NCBI GenBank assembly: GCA_027604665.1
Contig: JADGIZ010000302.1
Span: 1-16,359, forward strand
Reading direction: 5' to 3'
DNA length: 16,359 nt
Source: Polyrhizophydium stewartii
Lineage: Eukaryota; Chytridiomycota; Chytridiomycetes; Rhizophydiales
In this document: positions 8,249 through 16,359 of the stretch, in pieces
How the letters are laid out: each line of letters begins with the position of its first letter
How positions within the stretch are numbered: position 1 is the stretch's first letter
Program-made: the position numbers and the translations under genes
The notes under the pieces: model-generated
What the model was told of the DNA's origin: nothing
Databases searched by the model: none
Seen by the model: only the letters and a program-made list of their open reading frames with translations

Positions 8249-10204
8249 TCATGCTGTCTCAGTCTCGCCGCGGGCAACGGGTCGCCACACAGTGAGATAC
8301 CGCGCGGTCTTGAAGACGCCAAAGCACTTTCTGCGTGCCCACCCAACGACCCTGCGCGGCGTCTTGCGGCACCACGACACGACGCGGCGCATCTCCCACG
8401 GCTCCATGACAATCACGCGCTCAACCCAGCGGCCAACGTAGATTCCCGGATGGTCGACAATGGGCGTGAGCAGCCACGAGGCGAGGAGCATCAGCAGCGT
8501 GTTGACCGCAACCGACAGCCGCAGCAGCTGGTCGCCGGACCAGCCAGCTTCGGCCATCTTGGTCGTGTTGTAGGCAAAGTAGTCAAGCAAGTACGGGTGC
8601 AGGAGGTACAGCGTAAAGGAAACGTGTCCGAGGAACTTGAACGGCGGCAGCGAAAAGACATACTGCATCCATGTCGACGTCTCGAGTGCGAACATGGTCG
8701 CGAAGCTGAAGAGGAAAATGACAAAGTTTTCTTTCCAGTACGGCCCGTCGACGCCATGGTTCCCCGTGCTCGTACTGATGCGAGCGCACCCATTCGTCCA
8801 AGGTGTCCGGGAACGTCCAGAAGCTGGACCGGAACGACAGCACCATGGAGCCAAAGAAGATGGTGGCCGTCACAATCGGCGAGAAGCGCCACGACTGGTA
8901 CCGCTTGATGAAACCGTGCTGCGCAAGGTCGGCGAGGAACAGGCCCGCGATGAAGTGCGTCATCCACGAGTGCGTGACCTGGAACCAAAAGAAACCGCCA
9001 ATGAGCACCAGGTACCGCGCCTTGTGGTTGTCGCCAAGGACAATGAGGACAAGGGTGAAGACGTAGAGCAGATTCGAGAAGATGTACTCGTTCGAGAGCG
9101 TCCACACCACGCCCGAGATGCGGGGGATCGGGCCGTCGTCAAACTGCAGCGCGGTGTGCAGGATGCCGCGGGTCAGCGAGAGACATGTCCGCGCTCCGGG
9201 GGTATCGAGGGCGTAATTGCGCTCACCAGGAACCACATGATGCCTTTGAGCGAGTCCCAGACGCCCTGCACATCCTCTGCAATCGCGGCACAGATGGTGA
9301 GCATTCGGCCGCAGCGTGCCACGGGGCGTGCCTGCGAGAGACCACACTTACTGACGTTGTCCCAGTGCCAGTCGAGCATGGCAACGATGAACATGGGCAC
9401 CATGAGGCGGAAAGGCCGGCGGATCATGCACGAAACGAGCTGCTTGAAGTTACGCGAGCGAAGTACCGAGGCCGTGACGACGCGGCCCGAGAGGATGAAG
9501 AAGACGGGCACGCTGGCGGCGGCGAGACGGCGGCGGCAAGGCGGCGGCAGGGCCAGAGTACGGCGATGGGGCGGCAATGGGGCGGCGGCGTGGCGGGAGA
9601 CGGCGCCGAGGCAGTGAGGCGCGGCAGCTGTGTCAGCAGCGCCGCGTTTATTTTGGCGAGACTCGCCCGAAGCCAGAGGCCGGCGACCCACCTTGCGTTC
9701 CACTTCTGATAGCCGAGGAGCTCCTGCGCAGCGCACGGCCGCATGGGGAGGCGGACGGCCCGGGAAGCGATGGTCCGAGCGACGGTGTTGCCGGCGGTGT
9801 GCGGGCGGCGGGCGGGGTGACATGGGCGCGTGAGTACAAGCCATGTGAAGAACCAAGCCTCGAGGCGGCGGCCGTGCACGCACCTCGTGGAGCTCGGGCC
9901 AGGCGCTGGGCAGGTAGTGGATAAAGAAGACCCACAGGGCGGCCAGACCACGCATGCCGTCGAGGTGCTCCATCTTGCTGCGGGGCTTGGGGGCGGGCGG
10001 CTGCGCGGGAGCCGCGCTGCCGACCGTCTCACGGCCGACGAGGCTGTCCTTGGCGTCGCGTTCGTTCGGGCGGTCGGCATCCACGCTGCGCCGCGCATCC
10101 GTCGTGCTGAGCGGCAGCAGCGGTACGGCATCGGGCGAGACGGCCGCGCCGGCTTCGTGTCGTCGCTGCCGGCTGCCGACGAACGCCGAGGCTCCGTCGT
10201 CCAT
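8249..10204 (-). CDS. acyltransferase-3 family integral membrane protein, with frame break
   Basis: Reverse-strand exons are 10204-9884, 9723-9692, 9512-9352, 9276-9227 and 9143-8249. Junctions join cleanly: WPELHE/ELLGYQKWNA/SVPVFFILSGRV, then WHWDNV/KDVQGVWDSLKGIMWFL/FDDGPIPRISGVVWTLSNEY. The motifs MEHLDGMRGLAALWVFFIHYLP (with the conserved TM1 histidine), VFFILSGRV, RRPFRLMVPMF, WTLSNEY and LGHVSFTLYLLHPYL identify the acyltransferase-3 (OafA/NRF6-like) family of multi-pass enzymes that acylate carbohydrate or lipid acceptors. The substrate is unknown. The cytosolic N-terminus is long and polar. The reading frame changes by one base at a GGGG run (forward 8762-8765), between SHQYEHG and NHGVDGPYW; this may be a sequence error or true damage. 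About 485 residues if the break is ignored. The start at 10204 (MDDGAS) was chosen; in-frame ATGs at 10267 and 10456 are possible. A GT array follows the stop, and a degenerate copy of the tail lies upstream. Confidence 0.88.
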
Positions 10205-11036
10205 TTCTGGTCGTTGGGGTGAAAAACGTGCCGGCGAGAAGACGCGGCCAGAGTGCCGGCGCGTCATGCCGAAGGCGCCGCTCCGAGACCCCGGGCTTGG
10301 CGGAGTCGGCTGCGACTGCCGGGGGTGGTTGGGCTGTGCCGTCCCGCAGGCCGCTGGGCTGCGTCGCGCTGCGACTGCCTCTGGGCGTGCCCACGGCACT
10401 CCGCGGGCCCGCGCCGACGGGCTTGCGCCCCGGTGCCCTGCCGCCTGCGGTGGCATACCAATGAGGTGCTATCATCGGCGGCGCGGGCGGGCTGAGGACG
10501 ACAAGCATTGGCCTGCTGACACTCGCCGCTCCGGGCCGCCGAACACAGCGAGGAGAGGTGACATGGAGGCGTTGGTGCCGAATTACATTTATGTATATTC
10601 CCGAGGGCAGTGAGAGGGGTGTGTGTTGCAAGAGGGTGTGGCAGACGAGTATGAGATCGAGAATGGCAGGCGGCCGTCACGCTGCCTTCACCGCACTGCG
10701 GCCAAACGGCCGCCGCACAAAGTTGCGGCACGAAGTGACTGTGGCAGACACCTTGGCGCGGGCCCATCCAGCGAGCCGACCAGGCGCCTTGCGGCACCAC
10801 GACACGACGCGGCGCATCTCCCACGGCTCAATGACGATGACGCGCTCGACCCAGCGGCCAACTTCGATGCCCGGGTGGTCGATCAGAGGCGTGCGGTGAT
10901 TCTCGCAACACGCTCTGTTGCGCCCGATTCTGCGGCTGGGCATCATCGCCGACTTTCTCGCAACCAGCAGCCCGAAGCCCCGCAGCCCCGCAGCCCGCAC
11001 CACGCCGCCAGCCCGCCTCGCCGCCGCCCGCCGCGC
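10205..11036. other. gap between divergent acyltransferase and kinase genes
   Basis: The gap should contain promoters for both neighbours. Apart from the acyltransferase remnant at 10677-10892, I see no gene, RNA or clear TATA box. The stretch 10205-10456 is open in the acyltransferase frame and could be extra N-terminal coding sequence or 5' UTR. 10558-10676 is locally less GC-rich. Confidence 0.6.
10677..10892 (-). pseudogene. remnant of a second acyltransferase: C-terminal tail only
   Basis: The reverse-strand frame encodes about 71 residues ending in TGA. The core TPLIDHPGIEVGRWVERVIV and EPWEMRRVVSWCRKAPGRLAGWARAK matches the C-terminus of the acyltransferase at 8249-10204 at about 36 of 45 positions, with the stop codon at a similar distance. 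Upstream, where the transmembrane segments should be, no homologous sequence follows; the region runs into the kinase gene in the opposite orientation. No acceptor AG sits directly at the homology edge. The simplest reading is a truncated tandem duplicate of the neighbouring gene. A less likely alternative is the last exon of an overlapping gene. Confidence 0.8.
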
Positions 11037-14000
11037 ATGTCGGGTCGCCGCCACTTTGTGGACCTGGGCGAGCTGCCCGCTCGCCGCCCGCCGGCGTTTG
11101 CGAGCCCCAGCGACTGGGCCGTCATGGAGGAGCTCCGCGGACCAAGCGCTCTCTCGCAGACGCAGACGCCGCCGCCAGCAACGCCAGCGGTTGCCGCCCA
11201 TGCGCCGCCCGTAGACCCGTGGCACGCACCTTGGGCGGCTGCATCGCCTGCCCCCTCTGCTGTGCCGGCCGCTGCCTCGACGCCGCGCGACTTCGAGCCG
11301 TTCAAGTTCGCCAAGGGCTCCATATTCCACGATCTGAATCACCTTATTGATGCGGCCCCAACCGCAGCCGGCTCGCCCGCCGGCCCGTCGGCCACGGCCG
11401 CGCTGCCCAGGTTGTCGCCGTCGACACCCCGCATGCCGCAGGAGCCGCCTGCCCCGCACCAACAGCCGCCGCAGCAGGCTGCCACCGCTGGATCTGACCC
11501 GCGTTCCGGCGACAGCAGCATTCAAGCCCCCAAGCCCTCCAAGAACGACATCTTTGGCGAGGTGCAGGCCATCTGCAAGCCCGCGGCCAAGATGTCGCCG
11601 CTCGAGCTCGCCGCCTTGCGCAGCGGCCGCACGCCCGTGTCGACGTCGCCGCCGCCCGCGGCAGGAGAGAGCCCCGGCGCCGAGACGCGCTCCATCACAG
11701 TCCCGATGCCCATTGAGCCGTCGCCGCCGCCCGTGCCGGCCACGCCGCCCGCGCCGCTCGCACATCCGCCGACGCAGCAGCAGCTCGGCCCGCTCTGGTG
11801 GGAGGCAGAGGCGGCGCGCATCGACGCCGCCTTTCTGCGCACCGTCAACACCAGCACGCGCCGGGGCTTCGTCGACCTTGATGAGATCGCCACGTCGCCC
11901 ACGGTGTCCGCCACAGCGCCCACATCGGCAAAGGCGCTCGCAGCCGCAACCCCCGCAACCGACGGGCCCACGCTCGCATCGACGCCCTCGTCCGCGCCGG
12001 CGCCTATCGCGAACCTGCCCGCGCTGCGCGCCGCCGCCCGCATCGATCAAGCACCAGATCGGCCCCATCAGCCGTCCGACCATGCCCGACCCGACGGCCA
12101 GTCCCAGAGGCTCCCGCCGCCCCGCGTCACCCACCCGGGCGTGTGGGACTCGTTCAACTTGTCGTTTCTCCCGACCGCGCGCAACTTCCTGGGCGAGGGC
12201 CGGTACGCGCAGGTCTACCGCGGGCTATACACCCTCACGGAGCCGCGCTTCTCTGCCTCGTGGGCCGATGCGCCGGCCGAAACTGCGTCGGCTGCGTCGG
12301 CGTCCAGATCCGCGGCCGGCGGGCCTGCGGCCAAGCCGACCGAGTTTTTCCCCTGCGCCGTCAAGCGTGTACATCCGACCGCCGAGGCGCAGGCCATTGC
12401 GCTGTCCGAGATCTTCATCTTGCGTCGCCTCGCAAACTGCCACCACAACATCGTGCGGCTGATTGGCGTCAAGGACGAGACGGATCTCGCAGCGCCTGAC
12501 GTCAGATCGCGGCTGGTCCAGCATCTCGGCACGTTCTCGGATGTAACGGCCGCGGCTTCGGCTGCCTCGGGCACGGACGCGCGAAGCTCCTCGCCGTCGC
12601 GCGCCATCGGGCTCGGCGTCTACCACGGCTGCGCGCCATCGCCCGCGCGCCAGCGGGATGCAAGCCCTGCTGGCCGCGCTGCAAGCACAGCGGGCAGCGT
12701 TGTCAGCAGTGCAAGCAGCAGCAGCAGCAGCAGCATGGCCAACGGCTTTGGCACTCGCGGCCGCAGCGGAGGCAGCAGCGCGCATCCTCCGCTGCCAGAT
12801 CCAATGCCACGGCTACTGATTGTGCTCGAGTTTCTGCCCAATGGCAACTTGTGGGACTGGACTCTGCGGCATCGAAGTCACGTTGGCAAGCGGCTCTGGA
12901 TCAAGTGGGCTCGCGAGATTGCTGGCGCGCTCGAGGCGATTCATGCCCTGGGCATCATCCACCACGACATTAAGCCGCACAACATCCTTGTGGGTGCCGA
13001 GTCTGTGCATCCCGTTGGCGCAAGTCTCGTCCTGCTCACATTACGGTGTTGTTTCTGCAGCTCTCGGACTTACTTGATGTCCGCATCGCCGACTTTGGTA
13101 ACGCATGCTTTGTGCCCGAGATCGGCCCAAGACAGCTGGCGGCCGCCCAGGCTGCGCAGGCGGCAGTCGCTGCCGCTTCCAAAGATTTGGTTGACGTCAC
13201 GCCCGGCAATCACAAGCAGGCTCGCGCGGATACACACGCTATTGCGGCTGGCCCGCAGCAAGCCAGTCGCTCGGTCCTGACTTTGCCGATTCCCGAGGCT
13301 CCCGAACCCGCCGACACTGACGCGGCAGCCGCAAGCGGCGGCTTGGATCCGTCAGCGGACTCGGCTGCAGAAACGCCGTTGCAACGGGATGCGCCTTCTG
13401 TGTCCATCTCGGTGCCGGTCGTCAAGACGCCTTCCGGATCGGCCCTCGCGGCAGCGGCCATGTCCAGCGGCTTGCTTCGCACCAGACCACTCGGAGGTGG
13501 CGGTGTCGGCGGCAGACCAGGCACACTGACGGTCGCGACGACGGCCGGACCGACGGGCGGGGCGGGCTCTCTCTCCGCCTCGCCGAAGCCGGGATCAGCC
13601 GTCACACCCGGATCTCCCGTGTCGCCGCAGTCGCAGTCGCTCACCAACGGGCTCGGCCGCGGCACGCTGGCATACAGCGCACCCGACCTCCTCGCGTCCA
13701 ACGAGGTTGCTTACTCGTTCCCCGTCGACATGTACTCGCTCGGCGTGACGCTCTACGCGCTGATCTCGGGGCACGAGCCGTTTGGCCTCGCGCGGTCGTC
13801 GGTGCACATGATGGTCGGCATCCAGCGCGGGTTCTTTGCCAGCGGCATGCAGGTCATGGGGAGTGCCTCGGTAGCCGCGGGCGGCGGCGGCATCGTTGGT
13901 GATCCGCGCGACGGCGTGTGGCGGTTCCTGAGCGGCGAGCCGGTGCCTGACGAGCTTGTCCAACTGGTCATGCGGCTGGTTGAGCGCGACCCGGCGGACC

Positions 14001-14056
14001 GTCCGACGGCCGAGCAGGTTGTCCAAATCCTGGAGCGGGTGGATGCGGCATTTTGA
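11037..14056 (+). CDS. protein kinase with large low-complexity insertions
   Basis: Two exons, 11037-12989 and 13061-14056 (stop TGA), 982 residues; the 71-nt intron has a GTGGGT donor and CTGCAG acceptor. ATG 11037 is the first in-frame ATG. Residues 1-380 are Pro/Ala-rich and disordered, with short motifs RRHFVDLGEL (4-13) and RRGFVDLDEI (275-284). The kinase domain has the glycine loop GEGRYAQVY (from 386), AVK lysine 443, helix-C Glu 458, catalytic loop HHDIKPHN (Asp 644), DFG 662-664, APD (858-860, replacing APE) and DMYSLGVTLYALISGHEPF. All phosphotransfer residues are present, so it is probably active on Ser/Thr. Two inserts stand out: about 110 residues between strands 4 and 5, and about 170 extra residues between DFG and APD, both Ser/Ala/Pro-rich. 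I cannot assign a subfamily. The 5' flank contains the antisense acyltransferase remnant. Confidence 0.93.
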
Positions 14057-14330
14057 GGCTTGGGATAGGTGTGTTGCTGGTCAATGAACAGAGCATTGGT
14101 GCGTGTCGAGTCGAGACGTCAGCGGTACTCTGAGTTGAAGGGCTGATGGCTTCCGAGCGTGGCGATCGAACCGTGGGGATATTATGCTGGAAGCCGTGAT
14201 GCCATTGATGCCTCGCAGCATCAGCATCAACAGATGCCGCACGAGCCTGTGCAGCCGGCCGACCCTGGTCTGAGTGCGATGTGGCCAAGAACCTGCAGTC
14301 GCCCCGCTCTTTGCCCAACAGCCGACAGGG

Positions 14331-15779
14331 ATGGACGGCGTCGCCCGCTCGCTCGCCGCCGCCCTTGCCACGCCGACCGCCCCGCCGCTGCCGCCCGGCG
14401 CCTCGCACTGGGACAGGCTGCCCGTCGAGCTGCGTGACGAGGTCGACTCGCACAACTGCCCCACGCTCGTCTGGTTCCAACGTGGCCGCCCACTCCAAGC
14501 CGAACTCGACTCGCTCAGCATCGACGCTCGGCATCGGCTCTGGACACAGGCGCTCGAGTCCGACTGGCAAGGCGACCTGGCCACGCTGCCGCGCATGCCA
14601 TGGGACCATGCGCTCACGCTGCGCATTGTCTCGCGCGGCATGCTCGAGCGAGTGCGTGCGTGCGTGCCCGAGTTCAACAGTTCAAACCAGAAAGCCGTCG
14701 AGGCCAGGGATGTCGCCGTGTGCCGGCTCGCCATCCGACGAGGCTGGGCGGACCTGCTCGAGCCCTTGCGGTTCGAGCTGGTCGCTTCAGCAGCGGCACT
14801 CGAAGGCGCCACGCAGGTGCTCCAAGTCTTGCGAGAAGCCGACCTGAACATCGGCGACTCATCGCATCTCGCCGGGCTGGCTGCCCGCGACGGCCACCTC
14901 GAAACGGTCCAATGGCTGCACAGCTTCCGCCCAGCAGACCCTCTTGAAGAAGGCGTCATGGAAGACGCGGCCGGCAGCGGCAGCCTCGATCTCGTTGTCT
15001 GGCTGCGAAGGCGGGCCAAGGGGCACCACCTGCGCGAGCCGCTGAATATCGCCGCTGCGAACGGGCACCTGCATATCGTCGAGTGGCTTGCGAAGAATTG
15101 GACTGGGCAGTGCGAGCCTGCCGCGTTCATCAAGGCGTGCAAGAACGGGCATGCGGATGTCCTGGACTTTTTGCGCGTGCAGTACCCGCGGGTGTACAGA
15201 GAGACGAATTCGGTGACGTACAGAGGCGCCCAGCATGTTGCCACGCTCGAGTGGCTCAGGAAGCACAAGCCGCAGTTTGTGTCGGAGCGGATGCTGCAGT
15301 CGTTTGTCTTTTCAAGCAACGTCGAGGCGGCCGACTGGATTGTCAAGAACACTGGAGCCCGCGTCACGCGCGAGATGCTCGAGTTCTCGTTTCGCCGCGA
15401 CTCTGTGGCCATGATCAAGTGGATGATTGTGGATCAGCAGTTTGAGATTGACTTTTGCAAGTTCAATTTTGGGAGTCAGTTTTACAACACTCGCATTCTT
15501 GCGTGGTTGATCCGGCGAGACCGTGACTTGGCGAGCATCTTGGCCGAGCAGTATGTTGCATCAGGCAATGGCGCGCTCGTCGAGTGGCTGCATGTGCGGT
15601 TCCCCGGGAGCATCACGCAGCGCACGCTGATGGTCGCTGCCAGGGCAAAGTCGGCCAAGATGCTCAAGTTTCTGCTGGACCTCTGCCGGGATGCCGACTG
15701 GGATCTCGCCGCAGCCAGGGTAGAGGCTGTGGAGCGCGGGAATACGAGCGCTGCTGCTGCGATAGAAGAACGCATGTGA
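14331..15779 (+). CDS. ankyrin-repeat protein with F-box-like N-terminus
   Basis: An intronless frame of 482 residues. The start ATG at 14331 (context CAGGGATGG) is the first in frame; the frame extends slightly upstream without another ATG. The N-terminus holds SHWDRLPVELRDEV (about residue 25), an F-box-like LPxEL helix, followed by a conserved-looking block ending LWTQALESDWQGDLATLP. Ankyrin-type units follow from about residue 180: LAARDGHLETVQWLH, AAGSGSLDLVVWLR, AAANGHLHIVEWLAK, ACKNGHADVLDFLR, then increasingly degenerate repeats to about residue 460. This GHLxxVxWL style with an HWDRLP head is what I recall of a large expanded family in Rhizophydiales chytrids. A ubiquitin-ligase adaptor role is possible but inferred. 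No signal peptide or membrane segment is seen. Confidence 0.9.
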   Translation: MDGVARSLAAALATPTAPPLPPGASHWDRLPVELRDEVDSHNCPTLVWFQRGRPLQAELDSLSIDARHRLWTQALESDWQGDLATLPRMPWDHALTLRIVSRGMLERVRACVPEFNSSNQKAVEARDVAVCRLAIRRGWADLLEPLRFELVASAAALEGATQVLQVLREADLNIGDSSHLAGLAARDGHLETVQWLHSFRPADPLEEGVMEDAAGSGSLDLVVWLRRRAKGHHLREPLNIAAANGHLHIVEWLAKNWTGQCEPAAFIKACKNGHADVLDFLRVQYPRVYRETNSVTYRGAQHVATLEWLRKHKPQFVSERMLQSFVFSSNVEAADWIVKNTGARVTREMLEFSFRRDSVAMIKWMIVDQQFEIDFCKFNFGSQFYNTRILAWLIRRDRDLASILAEQYVASGNGALVEWLHVRFPGSITQRTLMVAARAKSAKMLKFLLDLCRDADWDLAAARVEAVERGNTSAAAAIEERM

Positions 15780-16005
15780 ATGAAGGCGCTCTCTGTCGGT
15801 TTGAGTTGTGTGTCGGGCAAGGTTGTGGACGAGACAGTCTGTTCATTTTGGACTTGCTGGTGGGGGGGGGGCGGACGTTGCAAATGGCAGCCGCAGAATG
15901 GGGAGGATGAGATGGTTTACGACGGGATGGGGCCTGGCAGGCGGGCTGGCCGCAGCGGCAGGCTGGCCGTTGGGCAGGAGGCCAGTGTCGGCTTGGCTTG
16001 GCGCT

Positions 16006-16359
16006 TCAGGGTGGCACGATGGCCAGGGTGTTGCCGCAGATGGAGCAGCGATGGACCTTGTCCTGGCAGCGCTCCATGCAGAAGGGCAGCCAGAACAGCG
16101 GCCATGCGACGCAGCACAGGAAGGCCGAGGAGGCGTAGGTGAAGCAGCCCGGGGTGCGGTCGATGACGGTGACGACCTCGCACTGGTCGTGCGGGCAGAA
16201 CATGCGGACGGGCTCTGCGACGCTCAGGACGAGGCGGCCGTCGACGACCTGGTAGCCGACGGGCTGGTTTGAGGCGCAGACGTGGACGACCTGGGCAACG
16301 GGCACGCCGGGGAAGGCGGTTGTCAGGGGCGGGGCGGCGGCGTAGTACTGGAAGTGGGG
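16006..16359 (-). CDS. LITAF-domain (SIMPLE-like) zinc-binding membrane protein, 5' partial
   Basis: The reverse-strand frame is open from the right edge of the window to TGA at 16008-16006, giving 117 residues with no in-frame ATG near the edge; the start lies beyond the window. The C-terminal part fits the LITAF domain: VRMFCPHDQCEVVT, then a hydrophobic Cys-rich segment (FLCCVAWPLFWLPFCMERC), then QDKVHRCSICGNTLAIV. In this family two Cys knuckles bind one zinc, and the hydrophobic segment between them inserts as a hairpin into the cytosolic face of endosomal or lysosomal membranes. The first knuckle reads CX4C rather than the usual CX2C, while the second is a normal CX2C. An Ala/Pro-rich N-terminal part precedes the domain. 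The gene converges with the ankyrin gene across 226 nt, which contain a G10 run at 15862-15871. Confidence 0.85.
   Translation of the reverse strand, partial: PHFQYYAAAPPLTTAFPGVPVAQVVHVCASNQPVGYQVVDGRLVLSVAEPVRMFCPHDQCEVVTVIDRTPGCFTYASSAFLCCVAWPLFWLPFCMERCQDKVHRCSICGNTLAIVPP

Noticed and set aside
8775..8829. A 55-nt intron (GTCCAG...CATCAG, reverse strand) that would repair the acyltransferase frame
   Set aside because: The donor is weak, there is no CTGAC or CTCAC site, it is shorter than every other intron here, and it would delete the plausible coding segment SSFWTFPDTLDEWVRSHQ. Kept only as an alternative to a homopolymer error.
8637..9617. Forward open frame of 326 codons
   Set aside because: It is antisense to the acyltransferase and crosses three of its introns.
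10677..12134. Reverse-strand open frame of 485 codons
   Set aside because: Only the last 71 codons resemble the acyltransferase; the rest is antisense to the kinase coding sequence.
14057..14330. Search for a tRNA or small RNA in the kinase-ankyrin gap
   Set aside because: No cloverleaf, A/B box pair or structured GC stem set was recognised; it looks like an ordinary 3'/5' flank.

Overview
The window comes from a GC-rich, compact eukaryotic nuclear genome. The signs are several protein genes interrupted by short introns (55-270 nt, mostly GT-AG, many with a CTGAC branch-point-like site), the absence of bacterial operon structure, and clear eukaryotic families (DCAF7/WDR68 WD40 protein, 20S proteasome beta-1, an RS-rich protein, a LITAF-domain protein). 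The intron style, the Pre3-like proteasome subunit and the ankyrin protein with an F-box-like head point to a fungus. That ankyrin style is one I associate with Rhizophydiales chytrids such as Polyrhizophydium. The genus-level guess rests on memory of family style, not on a search.

Layout: (1) 1-2466, two forward housekeeping genes, the 3' part of a DCAF7 homologue and a complete four-exon proteasome beta-1 gene with one GC-AG intron. (2) 2662-3255 (perhaps to 3582), a reverse-strand Arg/Ser-rich gene converging on the proteasome gene. (3) 3536-6994, a forward two-exon gene for a 1126-residue, largely disordered Ser/Pro/Ala-rich protein with repeated basic-aromatic motifs and five SSVLPPLP repeats. 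(4) 6995-8248, about 1.25 kb without genes, crowded with microsatellites. (5) 8249-10204, a reverse-strand multi-exon membrane acyltransferase (acyltransferase-3 type) with a one-base frame break. (6) 10205-11036, a gene-free gap holding a decayed second copy of the acyltransferase C-terminus. (7) 11037-14056, a forward protein kinase with very large low-complexity insertions. (8) 14331-15779, a forward intronless ankyrin-repeat protein. (9) 16006 to the right edge, the 3' part of a reverse-strand LITAF-domain gene.

These genes do not form a pathway; this is an ordinary chromosomal neighbourhood mixing conserved and lineage-restricted genes. The points most worth following are the multivalent PPLP/basic-motif protein, the kinase with a roughly 195-residue DFG-to-APE segment and an HHD catalytic loop, and the duplicated acyltransferase tail. 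No transposon, tRNA, rRNA or CRISPR array was seen.
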